Source of the DNA: Paenarthrobacter sp.
Lineage (GTDB): Bacteria > Actinomycetota > Actinomycetes > Actinomycetales > Micrococcaceae
Direction of reading: 5' to 3'
Length of the DNA: 64,000 nucleotides
NCBI GenBank assembly: GCA_031179305.1
Contig: JAPSHX010000007.1
Coordinates: 62,001 to 126,000 of the forward strand
How positions within the stretch are numbered: the stretch's first letter is position 1; the number at the start of each line of letters is the position of its first letter. Made by a program: the position numbers and the translations under genes. Of the stretch, positions 17,425 to 26,393 are shown piece after piece. The notes below the pieces were generated by a model. It made no database searches. It saw only the letters and a program-made list of their open reading frames with translations, and was not told the DNA's origin.

Positions 17425-18025
17425 CAGCAGGCTCCCCGGTGGTGCCACCGGCCGGCTTTGCATCTCTGTCAGGCTTGGGTGCCGCGACATGCCGCGTTCC
17501 GTCCATTCCGACGCCTCGCAGCGTCAGGAGGCAGATGATGACGACGCCGGACACCACCGCTGAGTCAGCGATGTTGAAGATGGCAAAGTTTGGCAATTGG
17601 ATGAAGTCCACCACGTGTCCCATGGCAAAGGATGGCTCGCGGAACAAACGGTCGGTCAAATTGCCCAGAGCTCCTCCCAGCAGCAGCCCCAGGGAAAGAG
17701 CCCACCACGCAGAACCCAACTTTCGCAACTGAAAGAGGATTGCCACGGAAACAGCTGCCATGACGATCGTGAAGATCCACGTCACGTTCTCGCCGATGGA
17801 AAACGCCGCCCCGGAATTACGGATGTAGTACCAGTGAAGCAGCGGAGGCAGCACAGGAATGCGCTCACCCTCTGTCATGGTGCTGGTCACCCAGAGTTTG
17901 GTGAGCTGGTCAAAAACGTAGGCGAAGACGGCGAAGCCGGCAAAGAGCCAAAGCATGGCAGGACGCCACTTACGGCGCTCAGCAGGCGCCGGCTGTGCGG
18001 CGTCAGCGGTGAAGTCGTCGGTCAT
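17417..18025 (-). CDS. lspA: Lipoprotein signal peptidase II
   Basis: Integral membrane aspartic protease that cuts signal peptides of diacylglyceryl-prolipoproteins. Of 202 residues, the core shows four spans: [56 protein letters not shown] and [14 protein letters not shown]. The catalytic aspartates lie in [12 protein letters not shown] and [11 protein letters not shown], and [13 protein letters not shown] is the conserved loop. An N-terminal 20-residue and a C-terminal 30-residue polar tail extend it beyond the usual 160-170. The C-terminus overlaps the rluD start. Confidence 0.96.
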   Translation of the reverse strand: MTDDFTADAAQPAPAERRKWRPAMLWLFAGFAVFAYVFDQLTKLWVTSTMTEGERIPVLPPLLHWYYIRNSGAAFSIGENVTWIFTIVMAAVSVAILFQLRKLGSAWWALSLGLLLGGALGNLTDRLFREPSFAMGHVVDFIQLPNFAIFNIADSAVVSGVVIICLLTLRGVGMDGTRHVAAPKPDRDAKPAGGTTGEPAGE

Positions 18026-18074
18026 AGTGCTTTCATTCGGGAAGCGTGACGGGCTGCTGTCAGTCTTTAACAGC

Positions 18075-18113
18075 GAAAGCCGGTGGCCGAGGAGTCCTCA
18101 GCCACCGGCTTTC
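18075..18113. terminator. Intrinsic-type terminator after divIVA
   Basis: GAAAGCCGGTGGC (18075-18087) pairs with GCCACCGGCTTTC (18101-18113), with further pairing of GAGGA/TCCTC inside the loop. It lies 10 bp past the divIVA stop and separates it from lspA. Confidence 0.75.
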
Positions 18114-18123
18114 AGAATACTTG

Positions 18124-18822
18124 CTAAACGTCAGCGGTTGCTTCGCCAACCTCAGGGGCAGCGACGGAACCACGGGCGTCGAGGTCGCGGAGCTGACCCT
18201 CGATGTAAGCCTTCAGGCGTGAACGGTAGTCACGCTCGAAGCCACGGAGCTGCTCAACCTTGCGCTCAAGAACGGAACGCTGCTGCTCGAGTGCACCAAG
18301 GATCTTGCGGGACTTCTCCTGGGCGTCGTTGACGAGGCTGGAAGCCTCGATCTGAGCCTCGGCAATGATCTTTTCCTTCTGCTGCGCACCGTCTGAAACG
18401 TGCTTGTCGTGCATCTGCTGTGCCATGGCCAGCAGGCCTGCGGCAGACTCAGCGGAAGAGCTGACGCCGTTGCTTGCAGCGGGTGCCTTCGGCGCAGCAG
18501 CAGCGGCAGCAGCCTGCTCGGCTTCCTTCTTCTTGGCAGCTTCGGCGGCCTTGGCTTCGGACTCCGCCTTTGCCTCGGCTTCCTTGTCGACCTTGACCGG
18601 GGCCGGAACCTTCTCGACGACCGGGGCTGCAGCAGCTGCGGCGGGAACAGCCGATCCGGCCTCGCCGAGCTTCTTGCGAAGTTCGTCGTTCTCCTGGTTC
18701 AAGCGGCGAAGTTCCACCACGATCTCGTCGAGGAAGTCATCAACCTCGTCCTGGTCGTAGCCTTCGCGGAACTTGGTCGGCTGAAAGCGCTTGTTGACAA
18801 CGTCTTCTGGCGTCAAAGCCAT
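18124..18822 (-). CDS. divIVA: Polar growth and septum-site protein DivIVA (Wag31-like)
   Basis: Curvature-sensing coiled-coil scaffold that marks poles and septa and recruits cell wall synthesis in actinobacteria. The 232 residues begin with the conserved membrane-binding domain MALTPEDVVNKRFQPTKFRE and GYDQDEVDDFLDEIVVELRR. A long Ala/Lys/Glu/Pro-rich middle (about 60-115) follows, and a C-terminal coiled coil (QMHDKHVSDGAQQKEKIIAE to RDYRSRLKAYIEGQLRDLD). A clear GGTGACC region precedes the ATG at 18822. It stands at the end of the dcw cluster after yggT, with a large dyad in the gap that may carry its own promoter. Confidence 0.97.
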   Translation of the reverse strand: MALTPEDVVNKRFQPTKFREGYDQDEVDDFLDEIVVELRRLNQENDELRKKLGEAGSAVPAAAAAAPVVEKVPAPVKVDKEAEAKAESEAKAAEAAKKKEAEQAAAAAAAPKAPAASNGVSSSAESAAGLLAMAQQMHDKHVSDGAQQKEKIIAEAQIEASSLVNDAQEKSRKILGALEQQRSVLERKVEQLRGFERDYRSRLKAYIEGQLRDLDARGSVAAPEVGEATADV

Positions 18823-18900
18823 CTGGTCACCTCGTTGGTCTAGTTAGTCAGTAGGCCTTCCGGCCGTTCAAAACTACGGTACCTAAATATCATCTTGTTC

Positions 18901-18932
18901 CTCCAATTCAACACCATCGTGTTGATTTGGAG
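18901..18932. repeat. 14-bp inverted repeat upstream of divIVA
   Basis: CTCCAATTCAACAC (18901-18914) and GTGTTGATTTGGAG (18919-18932) are complementary with one mismatch around CATC. No T-tract follows leftward. On the leftward strand it contains TTGAAT, about 16 bp from a TATTTA that could be a divIVA -10, so an operator or promoter role is as likely as termination of yggT. Confidence 0.6.
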
Positions 18933-18978
18933 AATTTGCGGCCTATGGACCATCGGTGGCCCGGGTTCCGCGAAGCAG

Positions 18979-19266
18979 TTACGCCAGGCTGCTGGTCACT
19001 GCCATGGCAATGCTGACGGCAATAATCAGGATCAGGAAGCCCAAATCCAGCGATATTCCGCCCAGTTGGAGGGGTGGTATCAGTCTCCGGAGCCTGCCAA
19101 GGGGAGGATCCGTCACGGAGTACACCACATGGGCCGTAACCAACGCCACACCCCTTGGCCGCCACTGGCGGGCGAACATCTGGACCCATTCGAAGATGAG
19201 TCGGATGATCAGGGCAATGAAGAACAGCAACAACACAATATAGATAAGGCCGAAAACAATGCCCAC
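18979..19266 (-). CDS. yggT: YggT-family membrane protein
   Basis: A 95-residue membrane protein with two spans, GLIYIVLLLFFIALIIRLIF and DLGFLILIIAVSIAMAVTSS, separated by a basic loop with VTDPPLGRLRRLIPPLQLGG, the family signature. The start is GTG at 19266. YggT proteins sit between sepF and divIVA in most Gram-positive dcw clusters; roles in septum or osmotic functions have been proposed but the molecular activity is not established. Confidence 0.92.
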   Translation of the reverse strand: MGIVFGLIYIVLLLFFIALIIRLIFEWVQMFARQWRPRGVALVTAHVVYSVTDPPLGRLRRLIPPLQLGGISLDLGFLILIIAVSIAMAVTSSLA

Positions 19267-19327
19267 GAGTTAGCTCAGATCTCCCACTTGTTCCGGAATG
19301 CGGATCGGTCCCTACTATTGCAACACA

Positions 19328-19357
19328 GATGCCAGGCAGGTTGACCCGCCTGGCATC
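19328..19357. terminator. Hairpin between sepF and yggT
   Basis: GATGCCAGGC (19328-19337) pairs with GCCTGGCATC (19348-19357). It lies 15 bp past the sepF stop. No strong T-tract is present, so termination may be partial, with yggT read at lower level. Confidence 0.6.
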
Positions 19358-19372
19358 CGCAAAAGACTGTTG

Positions 19373-19909
19373 TCAGCTCTGGTTGAAGAAACTGGCCTGC
19401 GTTTCGCTGGCCTTCTTGTCATCTCCGATGACCTCAACGTACGACGGCGACAACAGGAAGACTTTGTTGGTCACCCTCTCGATGCTGCCGTGCAGGCCAA
19501 AAACAAGGCCGGCAGAGAAGTCCACGAGTCGCTTGGCGTCGGCTTCACCCATGTCAGTGACGTTCATGATCACAGGAATGCCGTCCCTGAAACTCTCACC
19601 GATGATCTTGGCATCGTTGTATGAACGCGGGTGAACGGTGGTGATCTGCCTCAGGCCCGAGGCATCTTCGCGGCTGGACGCCGCACGCTTGATGGGTGTC
19701 ACGGGTGCGCGGTATTCCTCTTCGGCATCAACAGTGGGCATTTCACGGACAACTTCCCGGACGGGAGCAGGCGCACGGCGCTCTTCCCGTTCCTGTGCCT
19801 GGGGGCGTTCTTCATCGTGGTGCGTGGCGACGGACTGCTCAGATTCGTAGTGTTCATCGCCGTCGGCGAGCCCAAGATAGATCATTGTCTTGCGCAGAGC
19901 GCCAGCCAT
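19373..19909 (-). CDS. sepF: Cell division protein SepF
   Basis: Membrane anchor and stabiliser of the FtsZ ring, essential in actinobacteria that lack FtsA. The 178 residues have an N-terminal amphipathic helix ([19 protein letters not shown]), an acidic/basic linker, and the SepF domain from about residue 88: [40 protein letters not shown] and [20 protein letters not shown], ending [15 protein letters not shown]. It follows ftsZ, pgeF and yggS on the same strand. Confidence 0.97.
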   Translation of the reverse strand: MAGALRKTMIYLGLADGDEHYESEQSVATHHDEERPQAQEREERRAPAPVREVVREMPTVDAEEEYRAPVTPIKRAASSREDASGLRQITTVHPRSYNDAKIIGESFRDGIPVIMNVTDMGEADAKRLVDFSAGLVFGLHGSIERVTNKVFLLSPSYVEVIGDDKKASETQASFFNQS

Positions 19910-19995
19910 GGTGCACTCCTATCATTTCTGCAGTAGGCGGGCCGCCATGACTTGACATTATTGGAACCCCGGCCCGTCATTCCAATACTTTGACG

Positions 19996-20754
19996 CTACC
20001 CCACGGCCGGACGGGAACCGAGAATATCGGAGCCAATTCTCAGGTGTGTCGCTCCGAACTTCACCGCTGCTTCCAGGTCCTGGCTCATCCCCGCAGAAAT
20101 ACCTGTTGCGTTGGGATGAACGGCTCGGAGTGCCTGGGAAATCCCGGCCAGATTCTCAAAGGCGGCGTTCGGATCGGCGCCCAGCGGCGCCACGGCCATC
20201 AGCCCGGCCAGCTGCAGCCCTTCCGCTGATTCTATTTTTTCTGCGAGGAGCTCAACGTCGGAAGGGTTGGCACCGCCGCGGTGCGCACCGGCATCGTCGT
20301 CCAAGCTGACTTGGATAAAGCAGTCGAGGTCGCCTCGCCCTGTGGCGTCCTTTTCACGAGCGATGGCCTTGGCCAAAGCGTCAACAACCGCCGCACGGTC
20401 TATGGACTGGACCGATGAGGCATACTTGGCCACGGACTTCGCCTTATTGCTCTGAAGCTGGCCAATGAAGTGCCATCTGACGTCGACGTTTGCGAGCTCA
20501 GCACTCTTGGCGGCGGCTTCTTGATCCCGGTTCTCGCCGACATCCGTAACGCCGAGGGCGGCCAAGCGACGGACGTCCGCCGCGGGATGGAACTTGGTGA
20601 CCACAATCAGCCGCGGTGAATCAGTTCGCCCGGCAGCGTAGACGGCCGATTCCATCCGCTGCCGGACCAAGCCGAGCCGATCAGCAAGCTCTGCGGTACG
20701 GGCGTCGCCGCCCGAATCCTGCCGCTCTTCATCGTCATACCCAAGGCTAGTCAT
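19996..20754 (-). CDS. yggS: YggS-family PLP homeostasis protein
   Basis: PLP-binding protein of the YggS/PROSC family, thought to carry or buffer pyridoxal phosphate. From the ATG at 20754 it has 252 residues. The PLP lysine lies in RLIVVTKFHPAADVRRL, followed by VGENRDQEAAAKSAEL, RWHFIGQLQSNKAKSVAKYA, and the phosphate-binding GISAGMSQDLEAAVKFGATH with LRIGSDILG. This start overlaps the pgeF stop by 8 nt; the much longer open frame upstream is antisense-like extension into pgeF and was not used. Confidence 0.94.
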   Translation of the reverse strand: MTSLGYDDEERQDSGGDARTAELADRLGLVRQRMESAVYAAGRTDSPRLIVVTKFHPAADVRRLAALGVTDVGENRDQEAAAKSAELANVDVRWHFIGQLQSNKAKSVAKYASSVQSIDRAAVVDALAKAIAREKDATGRGDLDCFIQVSLDDDAGAHRGGANPSDVELLAEKIESAEGLQLAGLMAVAPLGADPNAAFENLAGISQALRAVHPNATGISAGMSQDLEAAVKFGATHLRIGSDILGSRPAVG

Positions 20755-21505
20755 GAGTCCACACCAAACCTGCGAATCGGCCGGTTCGGGCGTCCCGCCG
20801 GTAGGAGAAAAGGGAGTCGTTCTCGAGGGTGCATTCTCCGTAATACTCCACGCTGACGTGAAGTGCAGCCAATTGGGCCCGGACACCGGCCGGCAGGTCC
20901 AGTGCCGGCGTTCCCCACGAGGTGGAAGACCAGGTTTCGGGAACTTTTGCTGCGACGTCGGCCCGCAGCTGTTCCGGGACCTCGTAACAGGATCCACAGA
21001 TGGACGGGCCAAGCCAAGCGCTGATACGTGCAGCCCCCCGGCGTCGCATTTCGTCGATGGTGGCAGGCACCACGGCCGAAGCAACACCGGGACGCCCGGC
21101 GTGGGCTGCAGCTATGACCGGGTTGTCGTCGGCGTCACTCCCAACAAGCACAACGGGGACGCAGTCAGCCACCATGACAGCGAGAGGCTGTGGTGGCTGC
21201 GTGAATGCTGTGGGCGTTTTCGAGTTTAAGGACGCGCCCTTGGCAGCGGAGACCATCGCGTCGGCAGTAGGTCCGGGACCGTGGGCCGCAATGAACTCAA
21301 CATGGTTGCCGTGGACTTGATCCATATATTGGAACTGTCCTGCAGCCGGACCGCTGGCGGCCAGTCCAATAGCCTGTTCCAACCGGGCACGACGGTCCAT
21401 CACGTCCGAGGGATCGTCCCCCACGTGGAGAGCCAGGTTCCCGGCGCCTGCATCCGTAAAGGCTACAGAAACGCCGGGCCGTACTTCATTTCGCCACCAA
21501 AACAC
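20747..21505 (-). CDS. pgeF: YfiH/PgeF-family copper- or zinc-dependent protein
   Basis: A 252-residue member of the multi-copper polyphenol oxidase/purine nucleoside phosphorylase family; PgeF of E. coli trims wrongly incorporated L-Ser from peptidoglycan precursors. Metal ligands are seen in DQVHGNHV, VMVADCVPVVLVG and IAAAHAGRPGV; the usual AHAGWRG has RPG here. Also LGPSICGSCYEVPEQL and SYRRDARTGRFAGLVW, typical of the C-terminus. The start is GTG at 21505. It sits directly downstream of ftsZ, the standard actinobacterial position, and couples to yggS. Confidence 0.9.
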   Translation of the reverse strand: MFWWRNEVRPGVSVAFTDAGAGNLALHVGDDPSDVMDRRARLEQAIGLAASGPAAGQFQYMDQVHGNHVEFIAAHGPGPTADAMVSAAKGASLNSKTPTAFTQPPQPLAVMVADCVPVVLVGSDADDNPVIAAAHAGRPGVASAVVPATIDEMRRRGAARISAWLGPSICGSCYEVPEQLRADVAAKVPETWSSTSWGTPALDLPAGVRAQLAALHVSVEYYGECTLENDSLFSYRRDARTGRFAGLVWTHD

Positions 21506-21530
21506 CTGGTACTGACTCTCCGAACGTGGC

Positions 21531-22751
21531 TTACTTCAGGAAGTCGGGAACGTCGAGGTCGTCCGAGCGGCTGCCCGAAAGGTCGGGTTCAACCACTGCG
21601 GGAAGGTCGACGTCGAAGCCGGAGTCTGCAGGCAGAGCGGAGGGGCGCTGCTGGCCCCAGTTGCTCAACCCTGCAGCGCCGATACCGGCCGTAGCGTGCT
21701 GCGGTGCAGCAGCGCTGGAAGGCGCGTTGCTCGGAGCAGCCGGGCGTTCCGAGGGCACGGGATTCTGCGCTGGCCGCGACTGGTCCATGGAGGGCGAAGT
21801 CGCCTTGACGTCATCGAATCCTGCAGCAATGACAGTCACGCGTGCTTCGTCACCCAGGGCGTCGTCAATGACGGCACCAAAGATGATGTTTGCCTCAGGG
21901 TGCGCCACTTCCTGAACCAGGCGGGCAGCCTCGTTGATTTCGAACAGCCCGAGATCCGAGCCGCCCTGGATGGAAAGAAGGACACCGTGGGCACCGTCGA
22001 TGGACGCCTCCAGGAGCGGGGAGGCGATGGCCAGTTCGGCAGCCTTGACAGCCCGGTCTTCACCACGGGCGGAACCGATGCCCATGAGGGCCGATCCTGC
22101 GCCCTGCATAACGGACTTGACGTCAGCGAAGTCAAGGTTGATCAGGCCCGGGGTGGTAATGAGGTCCGTAATGCCCTGGACACCGGAAAGAAGCACCTGG
22201 TCCGCGGAGCGGAAGGCGTCCAGGACGGAGACGTTGCGATCACTAATGGACAGGAGGCGATCGTTGGGGATGACGATCAGGGTGTCGACTTCGTCGCGGA
22301 GAGCGTCAATGCCGGCCTCGGCAGAGCCTGCGCGGCGTCGGCCTTCGAAGGTGAACGGACGGGTCACGACGCCAATGGTCAGCGCACCGAGGGAGCGGGC
22401 GATGCGCGCGACCACGGGGGCACCACCGGTTCCGGTGCCACCACCCTCACCTGCAGTGACGAAGACCATGTCAGCACCGCGGAGAACTTCTTCGATCTCG
22501 TCGGCGTGGTCTTCTGCGGCCTGCTTGCCGACCTCGGGGTTTGCCCCGGCGCCGAGGCCACGGGTGAGTTCACGTCCGACGTCGAGCTTGACGTCGGCGT
22601 CGCTCATCAGCAGCGCCTGCGCGTCGGTATTGATGGCGATGAACTCGACACCCCGAAGGCCGACCTCGATCATGCGGTTGACTGCGTTCACGCCACCGCC
22701 GCCGATGCCGACGACCTTGATGACGGCCAAGTAATTCTGCGGTGCTGCCAC
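21531..22751 (-). CDS. ftsZ: Cell division GTPase FtsZ
   Basis: Tubulin-like GTPase that forms the cytokinetic ring. The 406 residues from GTG at 22751 ([20 protein letters not shown]) match close relatives; AAGGGG precedes it, whereas the upstream in-frame ATG at 22799 adds 16 residues absent from the family. GTP-binding signature [16 protein letters not shown]7 loop region [20 protein letters not shown], a Pro/Ala-rich linker from about 320, and the C-terminal peptide DLDVPDFLK that binds SepF/FtsW-type partners. A separate promoter lies in the 216-bp gap to ftsQ. Confidence 0.98.
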   Translation of the reverse strand: MAAPQNYLAVIKVVGIGGGGVNAVNRMIEVGLRGVEFIAINTDAQALLMSDADVKLDVGRELTRGLGAGANPEVGKQAAEDHADEIEEVLRGADMVFVTAGEGGGTGTGGAPVVARIARSLGALTIGVVTRPFTFEGRRRAGSAEAGIDALRDEVDTLIVIPNDRLLSISDRNVSVLDAFRSADQVLLSGVQGITDLITTPGLINLDFADVKSVMQGAGSALMGIGSARGEDRAVKAAELAIASPLLEASIDGAHGVLLSIQGGSDLGLFEINEAARLVQEVAHPEANIIFGAVIDDALGDEARVTVIAAGFDDVKATSPSMDQSRPAQNPVPSERPAAPSNAPSSAAAPQHATAGIGAAGLSNWGQQRPSALPADSGFDVDLPAVVEPDLSGSRSDDLDVPDFLK

Positions 22752-22820
22752 GTTTCGTGCCCCTTGCTTGTGTCCTATAGCGAAACTGATCGAGTCCAAC
22801 TTGAATCCTTGGACCTTAAC

Positions 22821-22849
22821 CCTCTAGTTGAAGGTTATAGTTATGTCAA
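22821..22849 (-). promoter_or_regulatory. Putative ftsZ promoter
   Basis: On the leftward strand a perfect TTGACA (22849-22844) is followed after 17 bp by TAGAGG (22826-22821), about 70 bp upstream of the ftsZ GTG. The spacing is ideal, the -10 mediocre. It lies in the only large gap of the lower dcw block, where actinobacteria keep strong ftsZ promoters. Confidence 0.6.
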
Positions 22850-22967
22850 GTAACTCTACTGCGACGGTATTTCCTCTGGTTCCCACATGCAATCTCCGCT
22901 TGCGCGTGTCGTGTGATTGTCGCGAAATAAGGCCACCGCCGGCCGCAGGTTACGTTCTCAATGCTGC

Positions 22968-23909
22968 TTACTTTGTAAATGGGTGCCGGGGAACACTGAC
23001 GTCGTAGACACTGACCGGAACCTTTGGGTCCGCCGGCATCCTCAGGAGCGCTTCAAGTGCCTTCGACTTTAGTTCCCGGTCCTCGGCATTGCCCCACACT
23101 ACCGTTTTTCCGTCCACCAGTTTCAGCTCAACGGCATCCGCCGATGCCGCAGAGGCAGTGGACATCCTGGCCAGGATGTCTGCCGGCAAGGTGTCCAGCA
23201 CAGCAGCAATCGCCTTGAACAACTCTGTGTTGGTTGTACCCACTCCGGCGTCGATCAGCGGCAACGCTACGGCGGACAAGTCCTTCGTTGCACCGAGCTG
23301 GACACCGTCCACATCCACCATGACGTAGGAGTCACCCTGCTTCAGCAGTGCCACTGGGACTCGTTCGTCCACGTGCACCAGCAACTCCGACGGCGGCCGC
23401 GCTTCCATAGTGGCCGAACGGACCTGGACCAACGGTTTCAGGAGCTCGTTGATTTCCTGCTCGCTGACCTGTGGCAACGGCTTCCCTTCGAGACCGGACA
23501 GTGCCTTCTGCACCGCGTCCGGCGTCAACAACGTTGTGCCATCCACGGTGATGGTCCGGACTGCAAGCACGGGCGAAAATATCGCCCCTGCGATCAAAGC
23601 ACTGACCACAACGGCCACAATCGAAAGCGTCCAGAGCACGAGTCGCCGCTGGCGGCGCTTCTTCGGTTCAGGAAAGGCAATGACGTTGTCCGCCGGCAAA
23701 GTCTTGCCGTCTTTGGAGGCCCCGTCAGCCACCTTCGAGGCACCGCCTGCGGACTTGGCAGTGGTTGCCGGCTTCTCCGGGGTCGTCGCATCCGGTTCAA
23801 CGGAACGCTGTGCAGTAATGACCTCCGCGGAGTCGCCCCGGGGACGGCCAGCCGGGCGTTGGCGTGGTTCCGTAGCCGGTTTGAAGGTGGGCTTGCGGGT
23901 GCTAGCCAT
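22968..23909 (-). CDS. ftsQ: Cell division protein FtsQ/DivIB
   Basis: Bitopic divisome protein linking FtsB/FtsL to the septal synthases. From the ATG at 23909 it has 313 residues: a cytoplasmic basic/Ala-rich region of about 100 residues, one span (LVLWTLSIVAVVVSALIAGA), a POTRA domain (LAVRTITVDGTTLLTPDAVQ) and the FtsQ domain. The ATG overlaps the murC stop by 8 nt and has GGAGG upstream, which fixes the start over the longer frame. Expression is thus coupled to murC. Confidence 0.94.
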   Translation of the reverse strand: MASTRKPTFKPATEPRQRPAGRPRGDSAEVITAQRSVEPDATTPEKPATTAKSAGGASKVADGASKDGKTLPADNVIAFPEPKKRRQRRLVLWTLSIVAVVVSALIAGAIFSPVLAVRTITVDGTTLLTPDAVQKALSGLEGKPLPQVSEQEINELLKPLVQVRSATMEARPPSELLVHVDERVPVALLKQGDSYVMVDVDGVQLGATKDLSAVALPLIDAGVGTTNTELFKAIAAVLDTLPADILARMSTASAASADAVELKLVDGKTVVWGNAEDRELKSKALEALLRMPADPKVPVSVYDVSVPRHPFTK

Positions 23910-25272
23910 CCAACGCCTCCACAATCGACGGCCCGTAGGCAGTCACGTCCCCGGCGCCCACCGTCAGGACCACGTCTCCTTCGCTTGCGACGGCTGCCAC
24001 GGCAGCAATGGCTTCATCGGCGGAAACCAGGCGCCCGTTCACCAGATGCTCGGTAATCAGCGTGCTTGTCACACCAGGGATGGGGTCCTCGCGGGCCGGA
24101 TAGATGTCCAGGACCAAGGCGGTGTCCGCCAGGTCCAGCGCGGCCGCGAACTCCTTTGAGAACTCACGGGTGCGCGAGAACAGATGCGGCTGGAAGAGGA
24201 CGTGCACCTTGTGGCCGGCGGCTACGGAACGGGCCGCCGATAGAGCTGCGCGGACCTCCGTGGGATGGTGGGCGTAGTCGTCATAGACCCGTACTCCCCT
24301 GCGCTGACCCTTAAGCTCAAAGCGCCGGGACGCGCCTGTAAAGTGGCCCAGTGCCGCGGCTGCGGCACCCGGTTCCACACCGAGTTCGACGGCGACGGCG
24401 AACGCGGCTGCCGCGTTCAGGGCATTATGCCGCCCTGGTACCTGGAGTTCGAGCGTGTTGGCGCCACCGTCATAGGCGACCGACACATCGCCCGGGCCAC
24501 CGTCGTGAAGTTGGATGTCCGCATCGTCCGACGTTCCGTATGTCAGCACCCGAGTGGTCCCCAGCGATGCTGTACGCTCCGCCAAGGCCCGGGCACCGGC
24601 GTCGTCGGCACATGCCAGCAGGACACCATCGGCGGGCAGGAGCGCAGCAAAAGCATCGAAGGAGGCGAAGACGGCTTCCGGCGTCCCATAGTGATCCAAG
24701 TGATCAGCCTCGACGTTGGTGACCACGGCAATCAAGGGCCGGTAGTTGAGGAATGACCCGTCCGATTCATCGGCCTCTGCCACGAAAATATCGGACGCAC
24801 CATGCGCCGCATTAACGCCAAGTGCCGGCACGTTCGCGCCGATGGCGAAGGAGGGATCCAAGCCGGCTTCCTTGAGCAGGACGGCAACCATCGACGTGGT
24901 AGTGGATTTGCCGTGTGTACCCGCTACGGTGACCACCCGGTGGCCGGCCATGGTGGCAGCCAAAGCTTCCGAACGGTGCAGCACAGTCAGCCCGGCATCA
25001 CGCGCCGCCACCAGCTCCGGGTTGTCCGCACGGATGGCTGAGCCCGCCACGATCGTCTGTGCGTCTCCCAGGTTTCCGGCGTCATAACCCACGGCAATTC
25101 GCGCACCTGCCGAGGAGAGGTCACGCATGACCGGCAAATCCTTGACATCCGTTCCGCTGACCGGAACACCCCGTGACACCATGATGCGTGCGACGGCGGA
25201 CATGCCCACTCCCCCGACGCCGATGAAGTGAACGCGTCCAAGGGACTCTAGCCGGGCGATGCTGGTGGTCAT
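23902..25272 (-). CDS. murC: UDP-N-acetylmuramate-L-alanine ligase
   Basis: Adds the first residue, L-Ala, to UDP-MurNAc. The 456 residues show the N-terminal dinucleotide fold [20 protein letters not shown], the ATP loop [20 protein letters not shown], central ligands in [13 protein letters not shown], and the C-terminal [20 protein letters not shown] with FQPHLFSRT. The ATG shares ATGA with the murG stop, a 4-nt overlap. Confidence 0.97.
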   Translation of the reverse strand: MTTSIARLESLGRVHFIGVGGVGMSAVARIMVSRGVPVSGTDVKDLPVMRDLSSAGARIAVGYDAGNLGDAQTIVAGSAIRADNPELVAARDAGLTVLHRSEALAATMAGHRVVTVAGTHGKSTTTSMVAVLLKEAGLDPSFAIGANVPALGVNAAHGASDIFVAEADESDGSFLNYRPLIAVVTNVEADHLDHYGTPEAVFASFDAFAALLPADGVLLACADDAGARALAERTASLGTTRVLTYGTSDDADIQLHDGGPGDVSVAYDGGANTLELQVPGRHNALNAAAAFAVAVELGVEPGAAAAALGHFTGASRRFELKGQRRGVRVYDDYAHHPTEVRAALSAARSVAAGHKVHVLFQPHLFSRTREFSKEFAAALDLADTALVLDIYPAREDPIPGVTSTLITEHLVNGRLVSADEAIAAVAAVASEGDVVLTVGAGDVTAYGPSIVEALDG

Positions 25273-26387
25273 GCGGATACCGCTTCCAAGACAAGATCAG
25301 CCATGCGCTGATCGGCGTTTCTGATACCAAGGGCCTCTGCTTTACGGGCCATGTCCTTGAGCCTGCTGCTATCTGTCAGAAGCGGAATCAATTCGCTTCG
25401 CAGCCATTCCGGACTGAGGTCCTTGTCGTCCACCAGCATCGCGCCACCGGCGGCAACCAAGGGAGCAGCATTGAGTGCCTGCTCTCCGTTGCCGATGGGC
25501 AAGGGCACAAAAACTGCTGGAACTCCCACCGCCGCTACTTCGCTGACGGTTCCGGCCCCGGCACGGGCAAGAAGGACATCGGCGGCGGCGTAGACGTTCT
25601 CCATACCGTCAACGTACTCAACCTGCCGATAGCCATCCGCCGTGAGAAGTCCGCCGTCGCTATTCTTGACGGCTTTGCCGATGCCCGTAATGTGAAGCGT
25701 CTCTACGCCGGCGGCCGCTAGCTCGGGAAGGGCTGCAGTGATGGCACGGTTGATGCTCAGCGCCCCTGACGAGCCGCCGGTGACGATCAGCGCAGGGCGG
25801 TGGGCATCCAAGCCGACTGCGGCCTTTGCCGCGGGAGCAGCAAGAGTCCTGTCCAATTGTGAGATGGCCCGGCGCATGGGCATGCCTACGTGGCGTGCGC
25901 CCCTCAACCGGGTACCGGCAAATGCCACGGCCACATGGTTGCTGAACCGGGCGCCAACGCGATTGGCCAGGCCAGCCTTCATGTTGGCCTCATGGATGAC
26001 GATGGGAATCCTGAGTTTCCTGGCAGCAAGGTACATCGGTGTGCAGACGTACCCGCCCACCCCCACCAGGACGTCCGCGCGGGCCTCCTCCAAAATGCGC
26101 TTGGCCTGCCGAACCGCCCCGCTCAAACGACCGGGCAACTTAACGAGGTCAGCTGAGGGCCTACGCGGAAACGGAACACGGTCAATGGTTGCAAGTTCGT
26201 ACCCGGCATCGGGAACTAGGCGGGTTTCCATGCCCGAGGTCGTACCAACAGCAAGGATGGCAGCCTCCGGACGCTTGTCCCGGATGGCGTCGGCTATGGC
26301 CAGCAACGGGCTGACGTGACCGGCAGTTCCGCCGCCGGCAAGGACAACGGACAAAGGCTTGGATGCGTTGGCGGAATCAGAAGTCAT
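25269..26387 (-). CDS. murG: UDP-GlcNAc:undecaprenyl-PP-MurNAc-pentapeptide transferase
   Basis: Membrane-associated GT28 glycosyltransferase that turns lipid I into lipid II. The 372 residues contain [20 protein letters not shown] (first glycine loop), [60 protein letters not shown] (second loop) and [20 protein letters not shown], with nucleotide-sugar contacts. It lies 6 bp after ftsW. Confidence 0.97.
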   Translation of the reverse strand: MTSDSANASKPLSVVLAGGGTAGHVSPLLAIADAIRDKRPEAAILAVGTTSGMETRLVPDAGYELATIDRVPFPRRPSADLVKLPGRLSGAVRQAKRILEEARADVLVGVGGYVCTPMYLAARKLRIPIVIHEANMKAGLANRVGARFSNHVAVAFAGTRLRGARHVGMPMRRAISQLDRTLAAPAAKAAVGLDAHRPALIVTGGSSGALSINRAITAALPELAAAGVETLHITGIGKAVKNSDGGLLTADGYRQVEYVDGMENVYAAADVLLARAGAGTVSEVAAVGVPAVFVPLPIGNGEQALNAAPLVAAGGAMLVDDKDLSPEWLRSELIPLLTDSSRLKDMARKAEALGIRNADQRMADLVLEAVSA

Positions 26388-26393
26388 GAAGTG

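Noticed and set aside
19996..21087. 363-residue long form of YggS
   Set aside because: The first 111 residues are translation of pgeF in another frame; the ATG at 20754 that overlaps the pgeF stop fits the family.
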